Counted from the first letter of the stretch, positions 1-11,449 are shown. The stretch is 64,000 nucleotides of DNA from DATEOR01 sp963766725 (GCA_963766725.1 CAVYBK010000010.1:62001-126000); one strand, 5' to 3'. Numbers and translations are program-made. Notes: generated by a model not told the origin, from the sequence alone.

Positions 1-923
1 CGCGCTCCATCCTCGGCGTGCAGACGTGCGGAGTCGAGGCGGGCGTGTGGTGCGCAGAGGGTGGGTCGGCCGACCTGGCCGGAGACCAGCGCGTCGAGGA
101 CGCCGTCTCGCTCACGTGGGACTTCGAGCCGCTCGCGGAGCCGGTCGAGATCCTCGGGCACCCGCAGGCCGTCCTGGAGCTCGAGGCCGATCGGCCGCAG
201 GCGCTCGTCTCGGTCCGGCTCTGCGACGTGGCACCGGACGGCTCATCGCTCCTCGTCACGCGGGGAGTCCTGAACCTGACACACCGCGAGAGCCACGAGG
301 AGCCCGAGCCGCTCGAGCCCGGGCGGCGCTACGAGATCACGGTGCCGCTCGACGTCATCGCCCACTCGTTCGCCGCCGGCCACCGCCTGCGCGTCGCCGT
401 GTCGCCGACCTACTGGCCCTGGGCGTGGCCCTCGCCGGAGCCTGTGACACTGACCGTGCACGCCGGGCGGCTGGAGCTTCCCGTGCGGGAGCCGCGGGCG
501 GAGGACGAGGAGCTACGGCCCTTCGAGGAGCCCGAGCACTCCGCGCCGCTCGCGATCCAGGAGGTGGAGGGCGACCCCGGCGGCCGCTTTCTCCGCAAGG
601 AGCACGCGACGGGACGCGTCGAGCAGATATTCGACTGGGCGCTCGGCGGGTCGCTGCGCTTCCTCGACATCGACCTCGACTCCGGGGACACGAGCCACTG
701 CGTCTACTCGATCGTCGAAGGCGATCCCCTGTCGGCCGAGGTGCGGTTCCATGCCGCCTCCGATATGGGCCGCGGCGACTGGCAGACGCGCGCCGAAGTC
801 ACGAGCTCCATGACCTGCGACGCGGAGGCCTTCCACGTCGAGAGCACGCTGGACGTCCACGAGAACGGCGAGGTCATCTTCACGCGCTCCTGGTCGTTCG
901 ACTTCCCTCGCGACCAGGTCTAG
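1..923 (+). CDS. CocE/NonD-type hydrolase, C-terminal part (5' truncated)
   Basis: The open frame runs in from the window edge, so the catalytic alpha/beta-hydrolase half is missing. The first ~160 visible residues resemble the C-terminal beta-sandwich (PepX_C type) of X-Pro dipeptidyl-peptidase/CocE-family serine hydrolases, with the typical block around 'RRYEITVPLDVIAHSFAAGH' followed by 'LRVAVSPTYWP'. The last ~120 residues are an extra beta-rich tail of unknown role. The family cleaves esters or N-terminal X-Pro bonds, but the substrate cannot be judged without the active site. The stop codon shares CTAG with the convergent serine hydrolase. Confidence 0.75.
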   Translation, partial: RSILGVQTCGVEAGVWCAEGGSADLAGDQRVEDAVSLTWDFEPLAEPVEILGHPQAVLELEADRPQALVSVRLCDVAPDGSSLLVTRGVLNLTHRESHEEPEPLEPGRRYEITVPLDVIAHSFAAGHRLRVAVSPTYWPWAWPSPEPVTLTVHAGRLELPVREPRAEDEELRPFEEPEHSAPLAIQEVEGDPGGRFLRKEHATGRVEQIFDWALGGSLRFLDIDLDSGDTSHCVYSIVEGDPLSAEVRFHAASDMGRGDWQTRAEVTSSMTCDAEAFHVESTLDVHENGEVIFTRSWSFDFPRDQV

Positions 924-2228
924 CGGAAGTCGCTTCGGTAGTAGCTCTCCCCTGAGAGGTTCGCGCGCAGGGCCTGGCCGTCGACGACGGCGTCGAAGCG
1001 GAGCCGCTCCGGCGACCACTCCTCCTCACCGACGCGGAACTCGGCCTCGCCGAGCGGGGTGAGCGGCTTGTCGTCTCCCCAGGCCATCTGAGCCGTGAGC
1101 CCGCTCTCGCGCTGCTCGACGCGAAAGCCCGGCATCCACGGGTTGTAGCTCCGGTAGCGACCGTAGAGCGCGGCATACTCCTCGAGGCTCGGGCGCGGAA
1201 GGGCTGTCGGGAGGCCACGGCTCGGGGTCACCCGGAGGCTCCGGGTCCGCGCCTCGGTGGAGGTCGAGCACGAACCGCGCGACGACCTCCGTCGCGTTGT
1301 GCTCGTCCGGCCCGTTCATGAGCGCTGCCGACTGCAAAGCCGGAGTCGAGGTCGCCGAGCATCGAAGAGGCGAAGCCGGGCATCGACCCCCCGTGCCCGA
1401 ACAGGCTTCCCTTCCGCTCGAGTCCGTAGCCGTAGCTCCACCCGTGGCCGGAGTCGAGTAGCGGGCCCGAGGTGAGTGTTCTCCGCCGGCCCGCCAAGGA
1501 GATGACGCGGCGAAAGCCGCCAGATCGCCGGCGTTCGAGGCGAGGCAGCCGTCGGCCGTCCCCGTCTCGAGCCACGGCCGCGGGGAACAGCGGGTCGTCC
1601 GGCGACGGCGTGCGGTCGTCGTGCAGCCGGTCGTAGCCGACGGCCATCCGGTCGCGGATGTCCACCGTGATCTCCGGCACCGTGTGCTCGAGGCCGATCG
1701 GCTCCAGGATGCGGGCGCGCAGGAGCTCGGGATACGGCACCCCGGCTGCGGTCTCGAGCGCGTAGCCGAGGGTGCGATAGCCCACGTTCGAGTAGTAGTG
1801 GCGCTCGCCAGGCGCGAATCCTGTCTGCGTGTCGCGGAGCGCCCAGACGTCGAAGCGCGAGTCGGCGGTCATCTCGGTTCCCCGAATGAGCCCGGCGGAG
1901 TGCAAGAGCAGATGCTCGATCGCGATCGGGGCGAACTCCGAGCGCACCTCGAACCAGGGCAGATAGTCGGTGACCGGCGCGTCCAGGTCGAGCAGGCCTT
2001 CGTCGGCGAGCTGGAGCGTGATGACCGCCGTGAACGTCTTCCCGATCGAGCCGAGCTCGAAGAGCGTGTCCTCTTCGATCGGCCGCTTCCGCAGCTCGGC
2101 CCACCCGACTTCGCGAGAAGCGCGTACTCGCCCTCGCGGTTCGTCACCGCCACCGCCATTCCGGGAAGCCCGCGGCGCTTGAGGAAGTCGCCGAGCCAGG
2201 CAAGCTGGTCGTCGCTGGAGAACGGCAT
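920..2228 (-). CDS. Serine hydrolase, beta-lactamase/class C PBP fold (frameshifted)
   Basis: The pieces line up as one PF00144-type serine hydrolase of about 435 residues. The start ATG at 2228 begins MPFSSDDQLAWLGDFLKRRG. The nucleophile motif SxxK is seen as GSIGK in FELGSIGKTF (near 2035), the YxN motif as HYYSNVGY, and the HGG motif as FGHGGSMPGF. The reading frame changes near 2095, twice around 1500-1560, near 1335 and near 1230, while coding character persists in every segment. Consensus indels are therefore more likely than a true pseudogene. The family includes esterases, D-aminopeptidases and PBP-like enzymes; the substrate is unknown. No signal peptide is evident. Its start lies 24 bp from the divergent amidohydrolase start. 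Confidence 0.75.
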
Positions 2229-2239
2229 GTTCGGTGGAC

Positions 2240-2245
2240 TATCGT
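2240..2245 (+). promoter_or_regulatory. Putative -10 hexamer of a near-leaderless promoter
   Basis: TATCGT fits TANNNT and ends 7 nt before the GTG start at 2253, with no Shine-Dalgarno sequence between. The same spacing recurs before many first genes in the window. Confidence 0.4.
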
Positions 2246-2252
2246 CTTCCTT

Positions 2253-3326
2253 GTGATCGACTGCGACATCCACCCGCAGGTCGGGGACGTCGAGGAGTTC
2301 CTCGGCTATGTCGATCCGGCCCAGCGCGAGTGGTTCCGCGGCCAGGGCCCGTCGCTCGGGATACCCGGCTACTCCTGGGTGCACCCGTCGTCCTGGTTCC
2401 GGGCCGACATCGAGCAGAACGGACACCCGCCGGCGTCCAACGTGGACATGGTGCGCCGCGAGCTCCTCGATCCGAGCGGCACCGAGATCGGGATCCTGAA
2501 CGGGGACGACGCGGTGCTCGTCTCGCTCATGCCGAGCCCCTACCGCGCGGCCGAGCTCGCCCGGGCCCACAACGAGTGGCTCCGCGAGCGGTGGCTCGCC
2601 GAGGAGCCGCGCCTCCGCGCGTCGATCCTCTGCCCGGCCCAGGACCCGCAGGCGGCCGCGGCCGAGATCCGGCGCATGGCCGAGGACGAACGCTTCGTCC
2701 AGGTGCTTCTCTGCGGGGGCGCCGACCGGCCCTACGGAGAGCCGCGCTACCTTCCGATCTTCGAGGCCGCCGCCGAGTGCGGGCTTCCCGTCGCCATCCA
2801 TTCCGGCGGCGAGGGAATGGGGATCGCCGCGCCTCCCGGCGGCGCGGGCCCGGTCACTTTCTACATCGAATGGCACACCCTCGGATCGGCCTGCAGCATC
2901 ATGTCCCACCTCGTCTCGCTTGTCTGCCATGGCACCTTCGAGCGCCTGCCGAGCCTGAAGGTGCTCCTGATCGAGGGCGGAATCGCCTGGCTCCCCGGGA
3001 TCCTGTGGCGGCTGGACACGAACTGGCGCGCCCTTCGAAGCGAGACCCCGTGGCTCGAGCGCAAGCCGAGCGAGGTCGCCCGCGAGCACGTCCGCTTCTC
3101 GACGCAGCCGCTCGAGCACACCGACGGCCGCGACGAGACGCTCTTCGAGATGCTCGAGGCGGCCGGTGCTCCCGACAACCTCTGCTTCGCGTCCGACTAT
3201 CCGCACTGGGACTTCGACGACCCCGGCTTCATGCTCAAGCGGCTGCCCGAGGCTTGGCGGGACAAGGTCTTGCACGAAAACGCCGTCGAGCTCTACGGCG
3301 AGCGGCTCGGCCTGGCACGGGCGTGA
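2253..3326 (+). CDS. Amidohydrolase-2 family metal-dependent hydrolase/decarboxylase
   Basis: This 357-residue TIM-barrel protein of the amidohydrolase-2 family (PF04909, the ACMS-decarboxylase-like branch) starts with MIDCDIHPQ; DxH replaces the usual HxH. Further metal/active-site blocks are GLPVAIHSGG (around residue 175), a conserved LIEGGIAWLP stretch and SDYPHWDFDDP (around residue 315). Members decarboxylate or hydrolyse ring-cleavage or aromatic acids. The next gene, a small Rieske protein, overlaps by GTGA, which suggests a joint role in aromatic or related catabolism. The GTG start is supported by the -10-like TATCGT upstream. Confidence 0.8.
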   Translation: MIDCDIHPQVGDVEEFLGYVDPAQREWFRGQGPSLGIPGYSWVHPSSWFRADIEQNGHPPASNVDMVRRELLDPSGTEIGILNGDDAVLVSLMPSPYRAAELARAHNEWLRERWLAEEPRLRASILCPAQDPQAAAAEIRRMAEDERFVQVLLCGGADRPYGEPRYLPIFEAAAECGLPVAIHSGGEGMGIAAPPGGAGPVTFYIEWHTLGSACSIMSHLVSLVCHGTFERLPSLKVLLIEGGIAWLPGILWRLDTNWRALRSETPWLERKPSEVAREHVRFSTQPLEHTDGRDETLFEMLEAAGAPDNLCFASDYPHWDFDDPGFMLKRLPEAWRDKVLHENAVELYGERLGLARA

Positions 3327-3670
3327 GCGCCTGGCAGGACGTCGGCTCGGTCGCCGATCTCGAGCGCGACGGCCATGTGATCGCCCGCGTCGACGGGCGC
3401 GAGATCGGGGTTCTCGCGGTCGGCGGACAACTGCGCGGAGTTCGAAATCGCTGCCCGCACCACGGCGGACCCCTCTGCCTCGGGACTGTCCGCGAGCGCG
3501 TCGCGGGCGAGCCGGGCCGCTATGAGCTCGGCGGCCAGAGTGTCCTGCGCTGTCCCTGGCATGGGTGGGAGTTCGACCCGGCCACCGGGCGCTGCCTCGA
3601 CGACGACTCCATTCGCGTCGCCGTCTATCCGGCTAAGGCGGAAGGCGGCCGCGTGCTCGTTGACATATGA
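3323..3670 (+). CDS. Rieske [2Fe-2S] ferredoxin-like protein
   Basis: A 115-residue single-domain Rieske protein. The cluster ligands are visible as C44-P-H46 (RCPHHGGPLC) and C77-P-W-H80 (RCPWHGWEF), the usual CxH...CxxH pattern. It has no membrane segment, so it is a soluble electron carrier or a small oxygenase ferredoxin rather than the bc1 Rieske subunit. It overlaps the preceding amidohydrolase through GTGA and is probably co-translated. The partner reductase is not in this window. Confidence 0.85.
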   Translation: MSAWQDVGSVADLERDGHVIARVDGREIGVLAVGGQLRGVRNRCPHHGGPLCLGTVRERVAGEPGRYELGGQSVLRCPWHGWEFDPATGRCLDDDSIRVAVYPAKAEGGRVLVDI

Positions 3671-3682
3671 GGTGATGGCGGG

Positions 3683-3688
3683 TACCTT
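3683..3688 (+). promoter_or_regulatory. Putative -10 hexamer for the padR-HAAS operon
   Basis: TACCTT (TANNNT) ends 7 nt before the ATG at 3696, consistent with leaderless transcription. Confidence 0.4.
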
Positions 3689-3695
3689 GTAGTGC

Positions 3696-4043
3696 ATGGT
3701 AGCATCGCAAGATGCTCTGCTCGCTCAGATGCGACGCGGGACGCTGCAGTACTGCGTCCTCTCGCTGCTCGCTGACGAGGAGCGCTACGGGTTCGACCTC
3801 GTGCGCGGCCTCGCCGAGATGGACGGCATGGTCACGAGCGAGGGCACGATCTACCCGTTGCTGTCACGGCTGCGGAGGGACGGGCTCGTGGAGTCGAACT
3901 GGCAGGAGTCCCCGAGCGGGCCGCCGCGGCGCTACTACCGGCTGACGGAGCGGGGGCGCTCGGCCCTCGACGGTTTCAGGCTCGAATGGCGGCGCTTTCG
4001 CGACGCCGTCGATCACTTCGTAGAGAGGACGGAATCGAAATGA
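3696..4043 (+). CDS. PadR-family transcriptional regulator
   Basis: A 115-residue winged-helix protein of the PadR family. The conserved patterns are present: GTLQYCVLSLLADEERYGF at the N-terminus, SEGTIYPLLSRLRRDGLVES for the recognition helix and wing, and RRYYRLTERGRSAL. A C-terminal helix (residues ~88-115) would serve dimerisation. It overlaps the HAAS-type membrane protein by ATGA. The PadR-HAAS pairing is common in Gram-positive bacteria, where PadR controls the membrane gene. Autoregulation is likely but no operator was identified. Confidence 0.9.
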   Translation: MVASQDALLAQMRRGTLQYCVLSLLADEERYGFDLVRGLAEMDGMVTSEGTIYPLLSRLRRDGLVESNWQESPSGPPRRYYRLTERGRSALDGFRLEWRRFRDAVDHFVERTESK

Positions 4044-4684
4044 GCACTTCGGCTGACAAGTTGGTCGAGGACTACCTCGATCGCCTCGAGCGCGAGCTGG
4101 CCGACTTCCCCTCGGCGCGCCGGCGCGAGCTCGTCCAGGAGATCTCCGAGCACATCGCCGAGGCGCGAGCGGGGCTCGAGTCCGAGAACGAAGCCGAGAT
4201 CCGCAACCTGCTCGACCGCATGGGCGATCCGGCCGACATCGCGGCCGAGGCGCGCGGTCACGACCCGTGGAGACGGCTCCCGCTGCAGCGCCTGTCGAGC
4301 GCCGCTCCGGAGCTCTCGACGTCGCCGCGCTCATCCTCCTCCTGATCGGAGGCGCTCGTCATCCCCGTGATCGGCTGGCTCGTGGGCGTCGTCCTGCTCT
4401 GGATCTCGTCGGCGTGGACGGCTCGGCAGAAGCTGCTCGGCACACTGGTGGTGCCCGGGGGCCTGGCGCTTCCCGCGGGTCTCCTCCTCGTCGCCGGGTC
4501 GGAGTCGTCGTGCTATCAGTCGCCGATTCCAGCAGCGCGAGACCACATGATCTGCTCGAGCGGCGGCAACTCGGGCCAGATCGTCGGGTCGATCGTCGTC
4601 GCGCTCCTCACCGCCGCCTCGATTGCGACGATCGTCTATCTCGGCCGGCGCATGGGCCGAAACGCGGAAGTCGCGACCGCCTAG
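4040..4684 (+). CDS. HAAS-domain membrane protein (frameshifted)
   Basis: The N-terminal ~80 residues form a HAAS/DUF1700-type alpha-helical signalling domain (KLVEDYLDRLERELADFP, then LVQEISEHIAEARAGL and LLDRMGDPADIAAEA). After it the frame moves near 4265 into a segment reading LDVAALILLLIGG, then moves back near 4350 to PVIGWLVGVVLLWISSAWTA and two further hydrophobic helices. The intended product is about 213 residues with three or four membrane spans. The partner regulator PadR lies immediately upstream with an ATGA overlap. Two compensating shifts in a conserved gene point to sequence errors. Confidence 0.75.
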
Positions 4685-6287
4685 CTCAGCACGTCGTGCA
4701 CGGGCTCGCCCTCCGAGAGGGTGAGCAGGACGCGTGCGTCGCCGACCGGCCCGGCGCCGGGGTCGAAGATGTCGCGGTCGAGGACGACGAGGTCGGCAAG
4801 CTTTCCCTCCTCGATCGTGCCCGTCTCGTCCTCGAGGAAGTTGACGTAGGCCGAGCCGTGGGTCTGGGCGGCCAACGCCGTCGCGAGGTCGAGGCGCTCG
4901 TCGGGGAGCATGGGCTCACGGTCTCGCTCGGGATGCGGGACCCGCGTGACAGCCACCTCGACGATCGGAAGCGGGTTCGCCGTCGAGACGGTCCAGTCGC
5001 TTCCGAAGGCGAGCAGCGCCCCGGCGCGGACGAGGCTCCCGAACGGGTAGTGGTAGGCGGCGCGCTCGCCGATGAACGGAAGGGTGAGATCGTCGACATA
5101 GGGGCTGTACGCAGCCCAGTACGGCTGTGCGTTCGCGACGACGCCGAGCTCGGCGAACCGCGGCTGGTCGTCGGGATGGATCAACTGGATGTGCGCGAGG
5201 TGGTGGCGCGCGTCGCGCCGGCCGTTCGCCTGCTGAGCCGCCTCGATCGCGTCGAGCGACTCGCGAACCGCGCGGTCGCCGATCGTGTGCAGGTGCACCT
5301 GGAAGCCGTGCGAGTCGAGCAGGACGAGCATGCGCCGGAGCTCCTCGGCCTCGTGCATCGACATCCCGCGGTTGTCCGTGCCCTCGTACGGCTCGAGGAG
5401 CGAGCCCGTGAAGTTCTCGAGCACGCCGTCCTGGAAGATCTTCACCCCACGGATCCGGAGACGCCCGAGCGATCCCCGTTCCCGCATCTCGAGGAGATCG
5501 TCGATCTGCTCCTCGCCGCGTGAGCGATCCCAAAGGAGGTTGCCCTCGCGCGCATGGTCAGCTGTCCGCGGCCGGCCACGGCGAGGTAGGCGGCGAGCGT
5601 CTCGGGCTCGACGACGGCGTCCTGCCATGCGGTGATGCCGAGCGCGTGCAGCTCGGCCTGGGCGTTCAGGAGCGCCTGCTCCTGCTCGTCCGCGCTCGGC
5701 GGCGGAACCAGCGTGCTGACGAGCCACATCGCGCCCTCGTGGAGCGCGCCCGACGGCTCGCCGGCGGCGTTGCGCTCGATGCGGCCGTCCGCAGGATCGG
5801 GGGTGTCCGCCGTGATCCCTGCGAGCTCGAGGGCGCGGCTGTTCACCCACGCCGTGTGGCCGTCTCGATTCTCGAGGTAGACCGGGCGGTCGGGCAGGAC
5901 GGCGTCGAGGCGCTCTTTGTCCGGGTTCCCGCCGGAGAAGAAGTCCATCGACCAGCCGTCGCCGGAGATCCACTCCCGGTCCGGATTCGCGATCGCGTAG
6001 CGCGCGATCTCCTCGAGGCAGTCCTCTGCCGAGCCCGTCTCGTGCAGGTTGCAGACGATGGCGAGCATCCCGCCGGCGAAGGGATGCAGGTGCGCGTCCT
6101 GGAAGCCCGGGAGGACCGTGCGGCCCTCGAGCTCGACGACGCGCGCCGCGGAGAGATCGCCGAGCTCGGCCGAGGAGCCGACCGCAGCGATGCGGCCGCC
6201 GCGCACCGCGACCGCCTCGGCGTCTCCGCCCGAAACGGTGTGCACGCGCCCGCCTCGAAGCAGCAGATCGACGGCGTTAGGGTCCAT
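4681..6287 (-). CDS. YtcJ-like amidohydrolase (frameshifted)
   Basis: An amidohydrolase-3 family enzyme of about 535 residues. From the ATG at 6287 the frame gives VDLLLRGGRVHTVSGGDAEA, LPGFQDAHLHPFAGGM (HxH metal motif) and SGDGWSMDFFSGG. After a single frame change near 5525 it continues with RIRGVKIFQDGVLENFTGSL (the Lys of the barrel), FQVHLHTIGDRAVRESLDAI, LAHIQLIHPDDQPRF, LLAFGSDWTVSTANPLP and the C-terminal small domain TIEEGKLADLVVLDRDIF. Family members hydrolyse amides or lactams, and the substrate is unknown. It is divergent from the M20 peptidase with only 4 bp between starts, so the promoters must overlap the coding ends. Confidence 0.8.
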
Positions 6288-6291
6288 CGGA

Positions 6292-7505
6292 GTGGCGATC
6301 TTCTCACCAGCGGACGCGCGCCGCGCGGTCGAGCACGGTTTCGACGACGCGGTCGGCTTCCTCGCCGACCTCGTCCGCGTCCGCAGCCTCCTCGGCGCGG
6401 AGGAGCCGGCGCAGCAGCTCGTCGAGGAACGGCTTCGGGACCTCGGCTTTGCCGTCGAGTCGGTGGTGCCGGATCCCGAACGGCTGGCCGAGCGGCCGGA
6501 CAGCGGCATCCCGCTCATGTCCTACGAAGGCCGGCGCTCCCTCGTCGGGACGATCGGAGAGGACAGCGGCCGCTCGCTCGTCCTCAACGGACACGTGGAT
6601 GTCGTCAGCGCCGAGCCGCTCGACCGCTGGACGAAGGAGCCGTTCGGCGCCGAGGTCGCGGATGGGCGCATGTACGGCCGCGGCTCCTGCGACATGAAGG
6701 GCGGGGTCGCCGCGATGCTCCTCGGCGTCGAGGCCGCGCTCGCCGCGGGGCCGCTTCCCGGGCGCCTCGTCTACCAGAGCGTGATCGAGGAGGAGTGCGG
6801 CGGAAACGGTGCCCTTGCGGCCGTCCTCGCCGGACCACCGGCCGACGCGGCCCTGATCGCAGAGCCGACGAACGGCGGCATGGACCTCGTTGCCGTCGGC
6901 GTCATCTGGGCGCGCATCACTCTGGAGGCCGACTCCCGCCACGCCTCGAATGCCGACCGCGGCTCGAACCCGATCGAGGCCGCCTACCCCGTCATCCAGG
7001 CGCTGCACGGGCTCGAGGCGGAGCTCAACGCGGACCCCGAGCCGGAGGTCGCGGAGCTCGAGCAGCCGTACCTCCTGAACGTGGGCGCCCTGCACGCCGG
7101 CGACTGGCCATCGATGACTCCGGGACGCTCGACCCTCGACGTGCGCCTCGGCTTCCCGATCCGCATGGAGCCGGCGGAGGCACAGGAGCGGCTGGCCGAG
7201 GCGGTGCGCGCCGCCGACCCGGCGGCCCAGGTTGAGTTCCGCGGCTTTCGCGCCCGTGGCTACTCCTTCGACCCGGAGAGCCCGTTCGTCCGTTTGCTCG
7301 GCGACTGCCATGAGGAAGTGCGCGGCGGCCGGCCCCGCCCGGACCCCTCGCGCGCGACGACCGATCTTCGTTTCTTCGAGGGCCAGGCGGTCTGCTACGG
7401 GCCGACCGGCGAGAACCTGCACGGAGTGGACGAATGGGTCGACCTCGAGTCGGTCGCCGACGTGGCGACCGTGATCGCGCTCCTGATCAGGCGCTGGGGA
7501 GAGCC

Positions 7506-7509
<4 letters not shown>
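6292..7509 (+). CDS. M20-family zinc peptidase/deacylase (ArgE/DapE-like)
   Basis: A 405-residue M20 metallohydrolase. Visible metal and catalytic residues are H101 and D103 (LNGHVDVV), the bridging D134 (GRGSCDMKGG), the acidic cluster E166-E168 (VIEEECGGNG) and H377 near the C-terminus (GENLHGVDEWVD). A lid/dimerisation domain lies between. Family members remove acyl groups from amino acids or cleave dipeptides; the closest style here is acetylornithine deacetylase/succinyl-diaminopimelate desuccinylase-like. The start is taken as GTG 6292, because nearer ATGs would remove the first helix. Its stop shares CTAG with the convergent ABC ATPase. Confidence 0.85.
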
Positions 7510-8506
<997 letters not shown>

Positions 8507-8510
<4 letters not shown>

Positions 8511-9490
8511 GCCGTCGCCGGCTCCCGGACGTGATCGTTCAGGTGGCAGGCCGCTACATGTCGCTCGCCCACCTTCTTGAGGAGCGGCGTCTCGGTCGCG
8601 CACGGTGCGAACGCGCTGTCGCAGCGAGGCTGGAAGGGGCAGCCGACGATCGGCTTGTCGAGGCGCGGAGGCGCGCCGGGAATCGACGCGACGCGCTCGC
8701 CGCCTGCGCGGAGATCGGGCGTGGCCGCGAAGAGGAGGCGCGTGTACGGGTGCTTCGGAGTGTGGAAGAGAGCGTCGATGGAGGCCGACTCGGCGACCTC
8801 GCCCGCGTACATGACCGCGGCGCGGTCGCAGACCTGGGCGACGACGGGGAGGTCGTGGGTGACGAGGATGAGCGCGAGATTGAAGTCGGACGCGAGCGAG
8901 ACGAGCAGCTCGAGGATCTGCGCCTGCACCATCACGTCGAGCGCGGTGGTCGGCTCGTCCGCGAGGAGGATCTTCGGCTCGCAGGCGAGTGCCATGGCAA
9001 TCGCCGCTCGCTGCCTCATCCCGCCCGAGAACTCGTGCGGGAAGCGATCCGCCCTGTCCTTGGGGATGCCCACGCGCTCGAGCAGCTCCTCCGTCTGCCG
9101 GCGGGCGACCTTGCCCTCCGCCACGCCGTGCAGGTGCATCGGCTCCTCGATCTGCGAGCCGACCGTCTGCACCGGGTTGAACGCGTTCATCGCCCCCTGG
9201 AAGACCATCGCGATGTCGTTCCAGCGGTGCGGGCTCACCGTCTCCTCCCCCCGGGCGAGGATGTTCTCCCCGTCGAGACGCACCTCTCCCGCGACCGTCG
9301 CGTTCGGGGGCAGGAGGCCCATGATCGAGAGCATCGCGGTGGTCTTGCCGCAGCCGGACTCGCCGACGAGGCCGAAGCGCTCGCCCGCCTCGAGCTCGAA
9401 GCTCACCCCTCGCACCGCGTGGAGCTCGCCGCCGCCCGGAAGCTCGAACCAGACGTTCAGGTCCTCGAGTGCGAGGAGCGGCGTCGTCAT
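8507..9490 (-). CDS. Oligopeptide ABC transporter ATP-binding protein (OppD/DppD type)
   Basis: A 327-residue ABC ATPase with Walker A GESGCGKTTA, Q-loop MVFQGAMNAFNP, signature FSGGMRQRAAIA, Walker B ILLADEPTTALD and H-loop VTHDLPVVAQ. The C-terminal GCPFQPRCDSAFAPC segment is the OppD/F-type extension. It overlaps both neighbours (oppC and oppF) through ATGA, so the two ATPases are probably made in equal amounts. The substrate class is inferred as short peptides from the family and from the cognate SBP_bac_5 binding protein. Confidence 0.92.
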
Positions 9491-10450
9491 TCGGCGTCGA
9501 GCTTCCCGCGCAGGGGCCTGACCTTGAAGCGGCGCACCGACAGGTGGCCGACGCGGAGGCGCGGGTTGAGCGCGTCCTCGAGCGATTGCCCGAAGAGCGT
9601 CGCGCCGAGCACGACGAGCGTCACGCAGAGGCCCGGTGGGATGATCGCCCACCAGGCGTTGTTGAGGATCGCGTCGTCGTTGAAGGCGTTCTCGATCAGC
9701 CGGCCCCAGGAGATGACGCTCGGGTCGCCGAGCCCGAGGAAGGTGATGAACGTCTCCGCGAAGATCGCGTACGCGACGAGGAGCACGGTGTTCGCGACGA
9801 GGAGCGGAGCGACCTGCGGAAGGATGTGCTTGAAGATCAGGCGCCCGTTGCCCGCGCCGAGCGCGCGCGCCCGTTTCACGTAGACGCGCTCGCGGACGCT
9901 CAGCACCTGCGCGCGGATGAGCCGCGCCGTCGTCGTCCAGTAGATGATCCCGATGATGATGATGATGTTCGTCAGGCTGCGGCCGAAGAGGGCCGCGGCG
10001 ACGATCATGAGCGGGATGTCCGGGAATGACGAGGAAGTAATCCGTCGTGCGCATCAGCACGACGTCCGTCTTCCCCCCGTAGAAGCCGGCGAGGACGCCG
10101 ACCGTCCCGCCGATGAACGCCGACACGAGCGCGGCGCAGAAGCCCACGAGGAGCGAGACGCGGGTTCCGGCGATCAGGAGCTCGACCATGTTCGCGCCGC
10201 CGCCGTCGAGGCCGAGCGGGTAGGAGGCGCTCGGCGGTTCGAAGATCGGCCCGACCTTCTCCTTCGGGTCGCCGGTGACGAGGATCGGCTAGAGCAGCGC
10301 GACGAGGACGAAAAACGCGATGATGGCGAGCCCCGCGATCGCGGTCGGCTCGCGGAGCGCGACGTGCCGGATCGACCCGGGCCGCCTCGCCGCGGCGACG
10401 TCGACGCCCTCGGTGGCGGCAGCGGCCCCGCCCTGGATGGAGGCGCTCAT
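9487..10450 (-). CDS. Oligopeptide ABC permease (OppC/DppC type), with in-frame TAG and a frameshift
   Basis: The ATG at 10450 starts an N-terminal tail typical of OppC, then the first membrane helix (AIAGLAIIAFFVLVALL). Codon 54 is TAG (plus 10289-10291), in the middle of an otherwise intact frame continuing as PILVTGDPKEKVGPIFEPP. Downstream come TRVSLLVGFCAALVSAFIGG and YFLVIPG. The frame then changes near 10020 to MIVAAALFGRSLTNIIIIIG and the permease EAA region (KRARALGAGNGRLIFKHILP). The protein would be about 320 residues with five or six spans. Both lesions most likely reflect sequence errors, since all four other opp genes are recognisable; a true nonsense mutation cannot be excluded. 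Confidence 0.8.
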
Positions 10451-11424
10451 CCGGACACCCTCGGGTCGAGCTTGAAGTAGAGGAGGTCGGCCAGGAGGTT
10501 GGCTCCGATCACCGACAGCGTCAGTAACAGGAAGGCGCCCTGCAGGATCGGGTAGTCACGCTGGTCGATCGCCTCGACCACCTCGAGGCCGATGCCCGGA
10601 TAGGAGAAGACGTACTCGATCGTGATCGACCCGCCGATGATGAAGCCGAGCGAGAGGGCGACGAGCGTGACGATGGGGAGCAAGGCGTTCCGCAGGCCGT
10701 GCGTGCGCACGGTCCTCCAGTTCGAGAGCCCCTTCGCGCGGGCGGTGAGGACGTAGTCCTCCCCCAGCGTCTCGAGCATCGCCGAGCGCACGACGAGCGC
10801 GTACTCGCCGTAGAGGACGAGGCCCGAGCGTGAGCGCGGGGAGGATCATGTGGCGGATGCCGGTCGACGAAGACGTCCCACCACGACGCGTCCCCGAGGA
10901 TCCCGAGCGTCGGATCCTTGATCCCCGCCGTCGGCAGGCCGAACCACCCCGCGACGAAGAGCACCATCAGGAGCCCGAGCCACTGCGGCGGCATCGAGTA
11001 GAACGCGAGCCCGCTCCAGAGGCCGCCCTTGTCGGCCCAGGTGCCGCGTCTCCATGCGCAGACGACGCCTACGAGTACGCCGAAGACGATCGAGAAGACC
11101 GTCCCGAGCGCGACCATCGCCATGGTGTTCTTCAGCGGCGGCCAGAGCTCATGGGTGACCGGCTGCTCCGACCGCAGCGACTTCCCCATGTTCCCGTGGG
11201 CGAGGTCCTCGAGGTAGAGCTGGTACTGCTCCCACTTGGACTTGTCGAGCCCCAGCTGCTCGCGCTGGTACTCCTTGAACTGCCTGCGTGCACTGGCGGC
11301 AGCGCAGTGCCGAGACCGCGTCGCCCGAGAGGGTGCGGAAGAGGACGAAGTTGAGCGTGATCGCGACGAAGACCGTCAGCGCCGCGAAGAGCATGCGCTT
11401 GCCGACGTAGTCGAAGCCCCTCAT
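10447..11424 (-). CDS. Oligopeptide ABC permease (OppB/DppB type, frameshifted)
   Basis: The ATG at 11424 opens with RMLFAALTVFVAITLNFVLF, the N-terminal span of OppB/DppB. A frame change near 11300 leads to QFKEYQREQLGLDKSKWEQY and GNMGKSLRSEQPV (periplasm-side region of the family), then several spans. Another change near 10850 leads into MLETLGEDYVLTARAKGLSN, the EAA loop that docks on the ATPase, and GGSITIEYVFSYPGIG. The expected length is about 325 residues. It overlaps oppC by ATGA and follows the binding protein after 25 nt. Confidence 0.8.
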
Positions 11425-11449
11425 CCGTCCTCTTTCGCTTCGCTTCCTC

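Noticed and set aside
10289..10291. Amber recoding or selenocysteine-like reassignment
   Set aside because: The codon is TAG, not TGA. SelD concerns TGA, and TAG ends many genes in this window normally.
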